This document shows, in pieces, positions 36,068-45,752 of a stretch of 64,000 bases of DNA (the stretch's first letter is position 1; each line of letters begins with the position of its first letter). The stretch spans positions 1,178,001-1,242,000 of the forward strand of contig NZ_CASCJC010000001.1 in NCBI RefSeq assembly GCF_949152225.1, written 5' to 3'. A program made the translations under genes and the position numbers. The notes beneath the pieces were generated by a model. That model did not search any database and had not been told where the DNA came from. It worked only from the letters and a program-made list of their open reading frames with translations. The DNA comes from Ligilactobacillus sp900765635. Lineage in GTDB: Bacteria > Bacillota > Bacilli > Lactobacillales > Lactobacillaceae.

Positions 36068-37705
36068 TCACTTAATTCTTAACAAGTGTCGAATTCTTTG
36101 CGTTTTTGCACCTAAAATAGCATCGGCAACCCTACTCTTTAAACATAAAAAGACATATAACCAACCGCCAATTCCAGCAACAATCACTAAAATAACCATC
36201 GCTCCTATCCGACTATACGGATTGATAAGCAAACTTAACAAATATACAAGAATGAAAACAACCACATACATCAACATCGCAAAAATCATCAAAAGATTTG
36301 CTCTTTTTTGTGTCTTAATAATGTTTAATTGATATTTATAATATAAAAATGACAACATTAACGTACAAGAGACGACCATTCCTATTCCTGTCGCTAACAA
36401 TGGCCCATAAACATTTAATGTAGCTGTCAGTGGATATTGTAATATCAATTTGACAATTAATCCCACAAGCGTACAACGAATAGCCATCTTATTATGATAA
36501 ACGCCTTGAACCAAAGCTGCACATACCATATACATCCCTAAAAATAACGCCAAATAAGCTGAGATACGTAATACATAAACACCTGTAAAATCATAACCAT
36601 AAAATAACACATACAATGGTTTAGCCACGGCAGCCATTCCAAATGAACTTGGCAACATCACAAATAAAAACAATTCAAACGAATCAAGTAACTGTTTTTG
36701 AACCGCTACTTTATCTTTTCGTGTTGCTGCAGCAGACAATAAGGGTACAACTGTTGCTGCTAACGCAGATCCTAATGAAACAGCAATCATTATTAACTTG
36801 TTGGCATTTCCAGCAAATAATGCATAATAAGCATTAATGGTTTCTAAAGACCAATGATTAACATGTTGCATGATTGGCTGGAAGCTATATTGATCAATTA
36901 AATTATAAATGTTTATGGCAGCCCCAACTAAAATAAATGGTACAGATTGACTCAAAACTTCTTTTAATAATTGATTATCAGAAACTTCCAATTGGTTATT
37001 ACTTTGTTTTGCTAATTGATCAAAACTTCTTTTCTTTTTCAAATAATAAAAAGCTAATAAACCCAATCCACCTAATGCACCAATAAAAGCCGCAAAAGTC
37101 GATTGGACAACACCTGAAACATAATCCGCTTGTAAAAGTTTCATCAACAAAAATGTAGCAGCTAACATATAAACGATACGTACAATTTGTTCAACTAATT
37201 GTGATAAAGCCGATGGCGCCATATCTTGATAGCCTTGGAAAAAGCCACGAGTTAAGCTCATAATTGGAATAACCGTTAAAGCAATTGCCAAAGAACGATA
37301 AACCGGTATAACATTTTTATCTCCTTGTGAAATAAACGGTGCTCCTAACCATAAAATTGCAGCACACAAGATTCCTAAGGCTAACATAATACCAAAACTT
37401 TTCTTATACAATCTACGCCCAACTTGATATTCATTTAAAGCATTGTATTTGGATACTTGTTTAGCTACCGCTGCTGGTATTCCTGCAGTCGCTATCATGA
37501 TAAACAAACTATAAATAGTATAACCTTTAGTATATAAAGCATTCGCTTGCAAACGATCACTACCAAACCAACTGTACCAAGGAATAATATAAATGGCTCC
37601 CAAAACTCTAGAAAAGATACTGCCTGCAGTCATCCAAGCGGAGCCTTTTAACATCTTTTCTTTGGCTGAAACTTGTTGTTTTGGTACCGTATTTTTTTCA
37701 TCCAT
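36068..37705 (-). CDS. ytgP: MurJ-like polysaccharide/lipid II flippase (YtgP type)
   Basis: 545 residues with about 14 membrane segments, MOP superfamily (SpoVB/MurJ branch). The N-terminal KGSAWMTAGSIFSRVLGAIYI is the family start. In Bacillus this homologue is one of two alternative lipid II flippases. It is likely to move lipid II for peptidoglycan assembly. The order with the pseudouridine synthase gene supports the YtgP assignment. The ribosome binding site is AGTAGGA. Confidence 0.9.
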   Translation of the reverse strand: MDEKNTVPKQQVSAKEKMLKGSAWMTAGSIFSRVLGAIYIIPWYSWFGSDRLQANALYTKGYTIYSLFIMIATAGIPAAVAKQVSKYNALNEYQVGRRLYKKSFGIMLALGILCAAILWLGAPFISQGDKNVIPVYRSLAIALTVIPIMSLTRGFFQGYQDMAPSALSQLVEQIVRIVYMLAATFLLMKLLQADYVSGVVQSTFAAFIGALGGLGLLAFYYLKKKRSFDQLAKQSNNQLEVSDNQLLKEVLSQSVPFILVGAAINIYNLIDQYSFQPIMQHVNHWSLETINAYYALFAGNANKLIMIAVSLGSALAATVVPLLSAAATRKDKVAVQKQLLDSFELFLFVMLPSSFGMAAVAKPLYVLFYGYDFTGVYVLRISAYLALFLGMYMVCAALVQGVYHNKMAIRCTLVGLIVKLILQYPLTATLNVYGPLLATGIGMVVSCTLMLSFLYYKYQLNIIKTQKRANLLMIFAMLMYVVVFILVYLLSLLINPYSRIGAMVILVIVAGIGGWLYVFLCLKSRVADAILGAKTQRIRHLLRIK

Positions 37706-37782
37706 TTTATATCCTACTTTCTACTAACGAAACTATTCTCCCTTTGAAAATCACCTTGCTCATTAAATCTAAAATCAAAGCG

Positions 37783-38247
37783 CTAATCTAAGTTTTTTTG
37801 CATTACACAATTTAATAGCTTAACTCCACGCCGATCGACAACTTGCTTATTGACCAATGAATAACCATTTTGTTCAAAAAAAGATTTAGCGGTTAAAGAA
37901 GAATGTAGTATTACTTTTGAAGGAATTACCAATCCTTCTAAATCTTTACAAAGTGTCGTACCTATTTTTTGTCCTTGATAATCCTTGTGCACATATAAAT
38001 GATTTATATAACCTTTGTCTGGATATACATCACCAAAGCCCACAATTTTTCCATCTATTTTAGCTACTAAACTAAAATCACTTAGTAAAGACTTATTGAG
38101 TAATTCTTTACTATATTTTTTAGGCGCCCAGGCGTCTAGTTGTTTAGGGGTGTAATCTTTAGCATTAATTGTGTGTACTGTTTGATAAAATAACGCAGCC
38201 ACTTCATCAATATCTCTGGGCTGATATATGACAATCTTTATCCCCAT
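37783..38247 (-). CDS. GNAT-family acetyltransferase
   Basis: 154 residues, one GNAT domain. The acetyl-CoA loop is VHKDYQGQKIGTTLC near residues 85-99 and the C-terminal part has FFEQNGYSLV. The ATG at 38247 follows GGAGAG; a longer frame from 38292 includes that site. The substrate is unknown. It stands alone between ytgP and leuS. Confidence 0.88.
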   Translation of the reverse strand: MGIKIVIYQPRDIDEVAALFYQTVHTINAKDYTPKQLDAWAPKKYSKELLNKSLLSDFSLVAKIDGKIVGFGDVYPDKGYINHLYVHKDYQGQKIGTTLCKDLEGLVIPSKVILHSSLTAKSFFEQNGYSLVNKQVVDRRGVKLLNCVMQKNLD

Positions 38248-38358
38248 GAACTTTTCTCTCCATTTCAATCTTTCTAAATTATAACAAAGCACTAGTGTAA
38301 ATCCAATCTTTGGTGCTTTTAAAAAGAAATCTTAAATGATTTTTTGAGGGTTAATAAA

Positions 38359-38401
38359 TTAAAAAGTGTTGACCAAAAGAAAAATTCTTTTGACCAACAC
38401 T
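38359..38401 (-). terminator. Rho-independent terminator of leuS
   Basis: AGTGTTG and CAAAAGAA arms pair with their complements around a 2-nt internal loop, followed on the minus strand by TTTTTAA. Confidence 0.88.
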
Positions 38402-38416
38402 AGAAAGTATTTAAAT

Positions 38417-40828
38417 TTAGTTGGCCACGATATTAACCAATTTGCCAGGAACCGAAATAACTTTACGTACGGTCTTAGCTGCTAATTCTTCAGCAATTTT
38501 TGCATCGCCTAATGCAACTTTTTCTAATTCATCTTTACTTGCATCTTTAGCGACTACCAAACGTTGACGAACTTTGCCGTTAATTTGAATAACAATTTCA
38601 ACGCTACTTTCAACTAACTTACTTTCATCATAAGTTGGCCAAGAAACATAAGCAATACTTCCGACGTGACCTAATTTTGTCCAAAGTTCTTCAGCCAAAT
38701 GTGGTACAAGTGGAGCTAATAATTTGACGAAACCTTCCATATATTCCAATGGTAAAGCTTGGGCTTTATAACATTCATTTACAAAAATCATCATTTGTGA
38801 AATAGCTGTGTTAAAGTGTAATTGTTCAAAATCTTCGCTAACTTTCTTAACTGTTTGATGATACACCTTATCTAAAGAACCATCATTAATTGTTGTTACA
38901 CGGTCACGAAGTTGTCCTTGCTCATCAATCAACATGTTCCAAATACGATGTAAGAACTTATTAGCACCATTTAGTCCATCTTCACTCCAAGCAATTGATG
39001 CATCAAGTGGTCCCATAAACATTTCATACAATCGTAAAGTATCTGCACCATATTCTTCAACAATATCATCTGGATTAACTACATTGCCTTTAGATTTAGA
39101 CATTTTTTCATGATTGCTACCTAAAATCATCCCTTGGTTAACTAATTTTTGGAATGGTTCTTTAGTTGGCACAATCCCTAAATCATACAAGAATTTATGC
39201 CAGAAACGTGCATATAATAAATGTAATACAGCATGTTCAGCCCCACCCACATATAAGTCAACTGGAAGCCATTTTTCAAGTTTATCTAAACTTGCAATTG
39301 CATCTTGATTATGTGGATCAATATAGCGCAAGAAATACCAGGAACTCCCAGCCCATTGTGGCATTGTGTTGGTTTCACGCCTACCTTTGCGACCATTTTC
39401 ATCAACTACATTAACCCAATCTTCCAAATTAGCCAATGGACTTTCCCCTGTACCCGAAGGTTGGATATTAGTTGCTTTTGGTAGATATAATGGTAATTCT
39501 TCTTCAGGAACTAGTGTTGTTTCACCATCTTCCCAATGGATTACTGGAATTGGTTCACCCCAGTAACGTTGGCGTGAAAATAACCAGTCACGTAAGCGAT
39601 AGTTAACTTTCTTAGCACCAATTCCTTTTTCTTCTAACCATTCAATCATCTTATCAATAGCAGCTTGTTTACCTAATCCATTTAAGAAATCAGAGTTAAT
39701 ATGAACCCCTTCACCAGTATAAGCTTCTTTTGTAATATCGCCGCCTTCAATTACCGCTACAATTGGCAAATCAAATTTCTTGGCAAACTCATAATCACGT
39801 TCATCATGTGCTGGAACTACCATAATAGCCCCTGTACCATAGGAAGCTAAGACATAATCTGCAATCCAAATTTGAATTTTTTGTCCATTTACTGGATTAA
39901 TTGCATAACTTCCGGTAAAGACACCTGTTTTATTTTTAGCCAAATCAGTTCTTTCAAGATCTGATTTATGTGAAACTTCATCTACGTAAGCTTCAACCGC
40001 AGCTTTTTGTTCTGGAGTTGTTAATGATTTTACTAACTCATGTTCTGGAGCTAAGACCATGCAAGCTGCACCAAAAATTGTATCTGGACGAGTAGTAAAT
40101 ACTTCGATTTGCGCATCACTTTGAGCAACTTTAAACTTAATAGATGCACCAATTGAACGTCCAATCCAGTTTCTTTGTTGTTCTTTGATTGCCTCTGGCC
40201 AATCTAATTCTTCTAAATCATCGATTAAGCGATCAGCATATGCTGTAATTTTTAAAACCCATTGGCGCATTGGCTTACGGATAACAGGAAAACCACCGCG
40301 TTCAGTCTTACCATCGATAACTTCTTCATTAGCCACAACTGTCCCTAAATCTGGACTCCAGTTAACCGGAACTTCTGCTTCATAAGCTAAACCACGTTTA
40401 TAAAGTTGTTCAAAAATCCATTGTGTCCATTTATAGTATTCAGGATCAGTTGTGTTAACTTCACGATCCCAATCATAAGAAAGTCCCAAAGATTTAATTT
40501 GACGTCTGAAATTATTAATATTTTTCTTAGTAAATTCGCGTGGAGAATTACCCGTATTTAATGCATATTGTTCGGCAGGCAATCCAAATGCATCCCAACC
40601 CATTGGATGCAAAACGTTGTAGCCTTGCATTCTTTTCATGCGTGAAATAATATCTGTGGCTGTATATCCTTCTGGATGACCAACATGTAAACCTTGCCCA
40701 GATGGATAAGGAAACATATCTAATGCATAAAAATATTTTTTATTTTCGTCTTCCGTTGTTTTAAAAGTTTTATGTTCATCCCAGTAATGTTGCCATTTCT
40801 TTTCAATTTTTTGATGCGAATATGCCAT
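38417..40828 (-). CDS. leuS: Leucyl-tRNA synthetase
   Basis: 803 residues, full-length class I synthetase. The HIGH-type motif is HVGHPEGYTATD near residue 50, the editing domain contains TTRPDTIFGA near 240, and the KMSKS loop is KMSKSKGN near 570. It charges tRNA-Leu in the cytoplasm. The ATG at 40828 (MAYSHQKIEKKW) has AAGGAAG about 10 bp upstream; an in-frame start at 40849 lies over that site. A T-box leader precedes it. Confidence 0.97.
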   Translation of the reverse strand: MAYSHQKIEKKWQHYWDEHKTFKTTEDENKKYFYALDMFPYPSGQGLHVGHPEGYTATDIISRMKRMQGYNVLHPMGWDAFGLPAEQYALNTGNSPREFTKKNINNFRRQIKSLGLSYDWDREVNTTDPEYYKWTQWIFEQLYKRGLAYEAEVPVNWSPDLGTVVANEEVIDGKTERGGFPVIRKPMRQWVLKITAYADRLIDDLEELDWPEAIKEQQRNWIGRSIGASIKFKVAQSDAQIEVFTTRPDTIFGAACMVLAPEHELVKSLTTPEQKAAVEAYVDEVSHKSDLERTDLAKNKTGVFTGSYAINPVNGQKIQIWIADYVLASYGTGAIMVVPAHDERDYEFAKKFDLPIVAVIEGGDITKEAYTGEGVHINSDFLNGLGKQAAIDKMIEWLEEKGIGAKKVNYRLRDWLFSRQRYWGEPIPVIHWEDGETTLVPEEELPLYLPKATNIQPSGTGESPLANLEDWVNVVDENGRKGRRETNTMPQWAGSSWYFLRYIDPHNQDAIASLDKLEKWLPVDLYVGGAEHAVLHLLYARFWHKFLYDLGIVPTKEPFQKLVNQGMILGSNHEKMSKSKGNVVNPDDIVEEYGADTLRLYEMFMGPLDASIAWSEDGLNGANKFLHRIWNMLIDEQGQLRDRVTTINDGSLDKVYHQTVKKVSEDFEQLHFNTAISQMMIFVNECYKAQALPLEYMEGFVKLLAPLVPHLAEELWTKLGHVGSIAYVSWPTYDESKLVESSVEIVIQINGKVRQRLVVAKDASKDELEKVALGDAKIAEELAAKTVRKVISVPGKLVNIVAN

Positions 40829-40861
40829 AAAAAAATTACTTCCTTTCATCTTTAAAAATCA

Positions 40862-41098
40862 TAAAAAAAGCCCTATCGCAAGCTAATTAGCTCCTCGATA
40901 GGACGAAAAAATTCGCGGTACCACCTATATTTTGACTACACGTCAACACTCATTTTTTCGTAACGGGAAATACCGTCTTTGCCTACTTATTTTCAACAAA
41001 GAACTCAAAGGTGAGTTCAAATAAAACCCGTTATACGTTCACAACAACCACGTACTTTCTGAAACGCAGCCTTATTTTACTATTCCTTCTCAGCGTTA
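40862..41098 (-). promoter_or_regulatory. T-box leader of leuS (Leu specifier CTC)
   Basis: The minus-strand leader has the conserved T-box GGTGGTACCGCG (plus coordinates 40914-40925). It is followed by a terminator (CCTATCGAGGAGC with GCTTGCGATAGG and T7, ending at 40862). Upstream in stem I, GAACTCACC provides a CTC leucine specifier. Uncharged tRNA-Leu would favour antitermination. Confidence 0.95.
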
Positions 41099-41152
41099 AA
41101 TATTAATATCATCTTAGCAAAGTTTCACTATATTTGCAAGCTTGGATTAAAG

Positions 41153-41190
41153 CAAAAAAGCAAGCTGCTCTAAATAAGCTAACTTGCCTT
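41153..41190 (-). terminator. Rho-independent terminator of the LysM glucosaminidase gene
   Basis: GCAAGTTAGCT pairs imperfectly with AGCAGCTTGC, followed by TTTTTT on the minus strand. Confidence 0.7.
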
Positions 41191-41197
41191 TATTTGT

Positions 41198-43312
41198 CTA
41201 ATTTAACTTTAATGTCTGACCAACGTAAATCGTATCAGAAGTCAAGTTGTTTAATACTTTTAATTGGTTAACAGTCATGGAATTATTCATTGCAATCTTC
41301 CATAACGAATCACCACTCTTAACCACATATGTCTTAGAGTTAGTACTTGGTTTAACCGTAATTGATGAATTAATTGTACCATTTGCACTTAGTTTCAACA
41401 CTTGACCAACATATATTGTATTGCTTGATAAATTATTTAGCTGTTTAAGTTGTGCAACAGTTGTGTTATATCTATTGGCAATTGCCCACAATGAATCACC
41501 ACTCTTAACCGTATAGGTTTGTCCGCTTGGTTGGACTTCTTGTGGCTTAGCAGAACTACTTTGTTGATTACTACTTGGCTGTTGTGTTGTTTGTTGTCCT
41601 GAAATTTTCAGTACTTGACCTGGATAAATTACATCTGAGCTCAAATTGTTCAAGGCCTTCAAACTAGCTACACTCATATTGTTGCGGTTAGCAATTGCCC
41701 ATAACGAATCACCACTCTTGACTGTATAGGTTGCATAATTAGTCGATGGTGTTGATGTTTGATTATTGTTGTTATTACTTTGATTACCACTATTATTAGT
41801 ATTTGAACTTGTTGTTTGGCTAATCTTCAAGACTTGGCCTGGAACAATCAAATTAGAAGAAAGATTATTTAATCTCTTTAATTCATCAACAGTCATATTA
41901 TGACTAGTTGCAATTGCCCATAATGAATCGCCACTCTTGACTGTATAAGTTTGAGTATTAGTACTTGGTGTTTGTTGATTTTGATTACCTTGATTTTGAC
42001 TTCCTTGATTAGTATTGCTATCTTGTTGGGTTTGTGCTTGAATTTTGAGCACTTGTCCAACATAGATTACGTCTGAAGTCAAATTATTCCAAGATTTAAT
42101 TTGTGCAACACTCACGTTATATTTTTGTGAAATTGCCCATAATGAATCGCCACTCTTGACTGTATACATTTGTGTATTTGTCTGATTTGGAGTCTGTGTG
42201 GTGTTTCCATTGTTAGTTCCTGAATTATTATTTTGATTACCGTTGTTAGATGATGCAGAAAGTTTCAAAACTTGACCAACATAGATGATGTCAGAGTTCA
42301 AATTATTCCATGCACGTAAGTTAGCAACTGATACACCCGTTTTTTGCGAAATTGCCCATAATGTATCCCCTGCTTTAACTGTATATGTTCCAGTAACGCC
42401 TGTATTTGTATTGCCGGTATTACCAGAATTTTGGTTACTATCATTTGAGACACCGTTATTGGTATCATATTGTCGTAAATTATAAGTATTAATCACAGAA
42501 ATCAGTTTACTTGCATAATTAGGATCTGTGGCATATGTACCATAAACCCCATATCTTAAATTTTGGGCAGCTTGCTCAACCGTAGATGAATACGATTTTG
42601 TTGATTTAGGGAAGCGGGTTACAATCAAATTAGCATAACCATTTAACGATTCTTCATATCCTGAGTATCTTTGGAATTTAGCATAAACAGTATGATAAGC
42701 TCCATCATAATACTCTTGTGTTTGCATCGTTACATATGCACCTGTTCCTGTCCATTTAACTCCAAATAAGTTATACGCATTAGTTGCTAAAGCACTGCTT
42801 CCCCATGCACTTTCAAGAGCTGCTTGTGCAATCATTAATGACGCATAAACCCCTCGTTGCTGAGCTAAACGTTGTGCTGTTGGAGCAATTGTATTTAAGA
42901 ATTGTTGTACATTAGCCGGATAAGCCCTAGAAAACACTGATAGATTAACTGCTTCTGGGACTTGCGCTACAACAGTATCTTGTTTTGGTGTTTGTTGTTG
43001 AACTTGCTGTTGTTCTTGCTGTGATTGTTGTGTTACTGATTCTTTCGTTTGCTCTTGTTGTGTCTGTTCAGCCAACACTGGTGCAACATTTGTACTGCTA
43101 TCATCTTGACTAGTTGCATTTTGATTACTATTATTAGCATTTACTTGAACAGTTTCATCCGCTTGAACTTTATCTTTATTACTTACAGCTAATGCTGCCG
43201 TACTCATTAAGATTGTTGTTCCTAAATACGTTGTCGCTTTTTTAACTGATTTTAAATTTTCGGTTAATAGCTGATCTTTTTTAGCATCAATACGTTCTTT
43301 TCTCTTCTTCAA
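41198..43312 (-). CDS. Secreted peptidoglycan hydrolase: GH73 glucosaminidase with six LysM repeats
   Basis: 704 residues. A long basic N-terminus and hydrophobic stretch (about 28-45) end at a likely signal cleavage VQA-DE near 52. A Gln/Ser/Thr-rich linker follows, then a GH73 domain (about 130-285; catalytic Glu in AQAALESAWGSS), then six LysM repeats of about 44 residues (each with YTVKSGDSLWAIA and a VGQVLK end) joined by Asn/Gln/Thr linkers. It resembles AcmA/AtlA-type autolysins that separate daughter cells. The ATG follows AGGAGAGG. Confidence 0.93.
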   Translation of the reverse strand: MKKRKERIDAKKDQLLTENLKSVKKATTYLGTTILMSTAALAVSNKDKVQADETVQVNANNSNQNATSQDDSSTNVAPVLAEQTQQEQTKESVTQQSQQEQQQVQQQTPKQDTVVAQVPEAVNLSVFSRAYPANVQQFLNTIAPTAQRLAQQRGVYASLMIAQAALESAWGSSALATNAYNLFGVKWTGTGAYVTMQTQEYYDGAYHTVYAKFQRYSGYEESLNGYANLIVTRFPKSTKSYSSTVEQAAQNLRYGVYGTYATDPNYASKLISVINTYNLRQYDTNNGVSNDSNQNSGNTGNTNTGVTGTYTVKAGDTLWAISQKTGVSVANLRAWNNLNSDIIYVGQVLKLSASSNNGNQNNNSGTNNGNTTQTPNQTNTQMYTVKSGDSLWAISQKYNVSVAQIKSWNNLTSDVIYVGQVLKIQAQTQQDSNTNQGSQNQGNQNQQTPSTNTQTYTVKSGDSLWAIATSHNMTVDELKRLNNLSSNLIVPGQVLKISQTTSSNTNNSGNQSNNNNNQTSTPSTNYATYTVKSGDSLWAIANRNNMSVASLKALNNLSSDVIYPGQVLKISGQQTTQQPSSNQQSSSAKPQEVQPSGQTYTVKSGDSLWAIANRYNTTVAQLKQLNNLSSNTIYVGQVLKLSANGTINSSITVKPSTNSKTYVVKSGDSLWKIAMNNSMTVNQLKVLNNLTSDTIYVGQTLKLN

Positions 43313-43431
43313 ATTCCTCTCCTCCGTTTCTCAAATGTAAATACCACTCCTAGTATATTATAATCTGTTTTCCGAACTATTTCACGTAAAAACTTAAAAT
43401 TTTTAAAAGATAAGCCTTTCTTTTTTAATAA

Positions 43432-43474
43432 AAAAACTGGCAACTAAAATACTATAGGTAATTTAGTACCAGTC
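43432..43474 (-). terminator. Rho-independent terminator of metK
   Basis: ACTGGTACTAAATTAC pairs with GTATTTTAGTTGCCAGT with small bulges, followed by seven T on the minus strand. Confidence 0.85.
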
Positions 43475-43481
43475 TTATCTT

Positions 43482-44681
43482 TTAATCTTTCAAATCTAAA
43501 CTTTGTCTTAAAGGAATTACTTTATCTGTTCTTTCCCAAGGCAAATCAATATCAGTTCTTCCAAAATGGCCGTAAGCAGCAGTTTGCTTATAAATAGGAC
43601 GTCTTAAGTCTAGCATTTCAATGATACCTGCTGGACGCAAATCAAATACTTCCCTAATCGCACTAGTTAATTTTTCTTCAGAAATAACACCAGTTCCAAA
43701 GGTATTAACCGCTACTGAGACCGGGTGAGCAACACCAATAGCATACGCTAATTGTACTTCAACTTGCTTCGCTAATTTAGCAGCAACGATATTTTTTGCA
43801 ATATAACGTGCCGCATAACTAGCTGAGCGATCCACCTTAGTCGCATCCTTACCTGAAAAAGCACCACCACCATGATGGGCATAACCACCATAAGTATCGA
43901 CAATAATCTTACGTCCAGTTAATCCCGCATCACCTTGTGGTCCACCAATTACAAAACGTCCAGTTGGATTAACAAAGTATTTAGTTTTTTCATCTAAAAA
44001 TTCAGCTGGAATAACAGTTTTAATGATTTTTTCTATCACATCTTTACGAATTGTTTCTAAAGATGTATCTGCATTGTGTTGCGTTGATACAACTACTGTA
44101 TCTACTCTTTGTGGCTTATTATTCTCATCATATTCAACTGTCACTTGCGCTTTAGCATCTGGTCCTAAGTACGACAATGTCCCATCTTTTCTTAGCTGTG
44201 CAATTTTTCTCATCAAACGATGACTCAATGAAATTGGTAAAGGCATTAATTCAGGTGTTTCATCAATAGCATACCCAAACATCATCCCTTGATCTCCTGC
44301 ACCAATTTGATCTAGAATATCTTCATTATTCCCAGCCTTAGTTTCTAAAGAATTATCGACACCTAAAGCGATATCTGCAGATTGTTCATCAATAGCAGTC
44401 AATACTGCACAATTATCTCCATCAAATCCATATTTTCCATTAGTGTAGCCAATATCTTTAATAGTTTGACGAACAACCTTTTGAATATCAACATATGCTG
44501 ATGTTGATACTTCACCTACAATAACAACTAAACCTGTTGTCACAGTAGTTTCAATAGCTGCTCTAGCATTTTGATCATGTGTCAAAATTGCATCTAAAAT
44601 TGCATCACTAATTTGATCAGCGATTTTATCAGGATGTCCTTCTGAAACAGATTCAGATGTAAATAAATGTCTTTCTGTCAA
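43482..44681 (-). CDS. metK: S-adenosylmethionine synthetase
   Basis: 399 residues from a TTG start at 44681 (read as MTERHLFTSES). It has the GHPDKIADQ N-terminal loop, the methionine/ATP loop GAGDQGMMFGYA near 115 and the P-loop-like GGGAFSGKD near 260. It makes SAM from methionine and ATP. I choose the TTG rather than the ATG at 44696 because that ATG overlaps the GGGGGAA ribosome binding site, which is part of the SMK riboswitch; SMK-type leaders sequester exactly this site. Confidence 0.93.
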   Translation of the reverse strand: MTERHLFTSESVSEGHPDKIADQISDAILDAILTHDQNARAAIETTVTTGLVVIVGEVSTSAYVDIQKVVRQTIKDIGYTNGKYGFDGDNCAVLTAIDEQSADIALGVDNSLETKAGNNEDILDQIGAGDQGMMFGYAIDETPELMPLPISLSHRLMRKIAQLRKDGTLSYLGPDAKAQVTVEYDENNKPQRVDTVVVSTQHNADTSLETIRKDVIEKIIKTVIPAEFLDEKTKYFVNPTGRFVIGGPQGDAGLTGRKIIVDTYGGYAHHGGGAFSGKDATKVDRSASYAARYIAKNIVAAKLAKQVEVQLAYAIGVAHPVSVAVNTFGTGVISEEKLTSAIREVFDLRPAGIIEMLDLRRPIYKQTAAYGHFGRTDIDLPWERTDKVIPLRQSLDLKD

Positions 44682-44687
44682 TTTAGA

Positions 44688-44776
44688 TTCCCCCATTATA
44701 ATAATTGATTATTTGGTTACAAGGCATCTTCACGAAATAATATAATGTGAATCCTTTCGGGAAACGATTGTAACAC
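44688..44776 (-). promoter_or_regulatory. SMK box (SAM-III) riboswitch of metK
   Basis: The minus strand reads TGTTACAAT, then TCCCGAAAGGATTCAC, then a hairpin, then GATGCCTTGTAACC, the conserved core of the SMK box of Lactobacillales metK. A linker of about 20 nt follows, then the GGGGGAA ribosome binding site. SAM binding is known to pair the leader with this site and block translation. Confidence 0.92.
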
Positions 44777-44811
44777 ATAAAGTCTAACACAGTTGACAAT
44801 AAAAAGAAAAT

Positions 44812-44840
44812 AAAAAAAGACCATCAGATAAGATGGTCAA
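44812..44840 (-). terminator. Rho-independent terminator of the rRNA-tRNA operon
   Basis: GACCATC pairs with GATGGTC across a 6-nt loop, followed by seven T on the minus strand. It lies 17 bp after the last tRNA. Confidence 0.92.
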
Positions 44841-44856
44841 AATTATTAAGTCACAA

Positions 44857-44929
44857 CGGTCCTAACCGGATTTGAACCGGTGATCTCCTGCGTGACAGGC
44901 AGGCGTGATAACCCCTACACCATAGGACC
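44857..44929 (-). tRNA. tRNA-Asp (GTC), distal copy
   Basis: 73 nt. The acceptor GGTCCTA pairs with TAGGACC, and the anticodon in CCTGTCACG is GTC. It is the last gene of the operon and identical to the copy at 45466-45538. Confidence 0.96.
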
Positions 44930-44934
44930 AGAAA

Positions 44935-45008
<74 letters not shown>

Positions 45009-45019
45009 ATAATTATATA

Positions 45020-45091
45020 TGACCCGTACGGGATTTGAACCCATGTTACCGCCGTGAAAGGGCGGTGTCTTAACCACTTGACCAACGGGCC
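45020..45091 (-). tRNA. tRNA-Glu (TTC)
   Basis: 72 nt. The acceptor GGCCCGT pairs with ACGGGTC; anticodon TTC in CCCTTTCACG. Confidence 0.95.
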
Positions 45092-45097
45092 ATCATA

Positions 45098-45185
45098 CGG
45101 AGAAAGAGGGATTTGAACCCTCGCGCCGTGTTACCGACCTACACCCTTAGCAGGGGCGCCTCTTCAGCCACTTGAGTATTTCTCC
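45098..45185 (-). tRNA. tRNA-Ser (GCT)
   Basis: 88 nt, class II with a long variable arm. Anticodon GCT in CCTGCTAAGG; discriminator G. Confidence 0.95.
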
Positions 45186-45198
45186 ATAAGACAAAAAA

Positions 45199-45272
<74 letters not shown>

Positions 45273-45280
45273 ATAATTAA

Positions 45281-45351
45281 AGCGGGTGACGAGAATCGAA
45301 CTCGCGACAACAGCTTGGAAGGCTGTGGTTTTACCACTAAACTACACCCGC
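45281..45351 (-). tRNA. tRNA-Gly (TCC)
   Basis: 71 nt. The acceptor GCGGGTG pairs with CACCCGC; anticodon TCC in CCTTCCAAG. Confidence 0.95.
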
Positions 45352-45364
45352 ATGGTATTTATAA

Positions 45365-45437
45365 TGGCGCGGGACAGAATCGAACTGCCGACACATGGAG
45401 CTTCAATCCATTGCTCTACCAACTGAGCTACCGAGCC
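45365..45437 (-). tRNA. tRNA-Phe (GAA) with an acceptor-stem mismatch
   Basis: 73 nt. Anticodon GAA in GATTGAAGC. The acceptor GGCTCGG faces CCGCGCC, so position 4 (T) opposes position 69 (C) as a mismatch; the remaining six pairs are good. Confidence 0.93.
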
Positions 45438-45465
45438 ATATTTTTAAAATAAGTATTACTACTAA

Positions 45466-45538
45466 CGGTCCTAACCGGATTTGAACCGGTGATCTCCTGC
45501 GTGACAGGCAGGCGTGATAACCCCTACACCATAGGACC
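45466..45538 (-). tRNA. tRNA-Asp (GTC), proximal copy
   Basis: Same 73-nt sequence as 44857-44929; anticodon GTC. Confidence 0.96.
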
Positions 45539-45543
45539 AGAAA

Positions 45544-45617
<74 letters not shown>

Positions 45618-45626
45618 ATAATAAAA

Positions 45627-45716
45627 AGGAGGATAAGAGATTCGAACTCTTGCGTGGTTTTACCCACCTGACGGTTTTCAAGACCGTTCCCTTCAGCCAG
45701 ACTTGGGTAATCCTCC
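45627..45716 (-). tRNA. tRNA-Ser (TGA)
   Basis: 90 nt, class II. Anticodon TGA in GTCTTGAAAAC; the acceptor GGAGGAT pairs with ATCCTCC. The discriminator is T in this reading, while Ser tRNAs usually have G. Confidence 0.93.
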
Positions 45717-45752
45717 ATTATAAATTTTAAAGTAACTTGCTCACTACAAGTA

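Noticed and set aside
41198..42500. Regularly spaced repeats that could suggest a CRISPR array
   Set aside because: The repeats are about 130-200 bp apart, in frame, and encode LysM domains.
44694..44696. ATG at 44696 as metK start
   Set aside because: It overlaps the GGGGGAA ribosome binding site; the conserved MetK N-terminus begins at the TTG at 44681.
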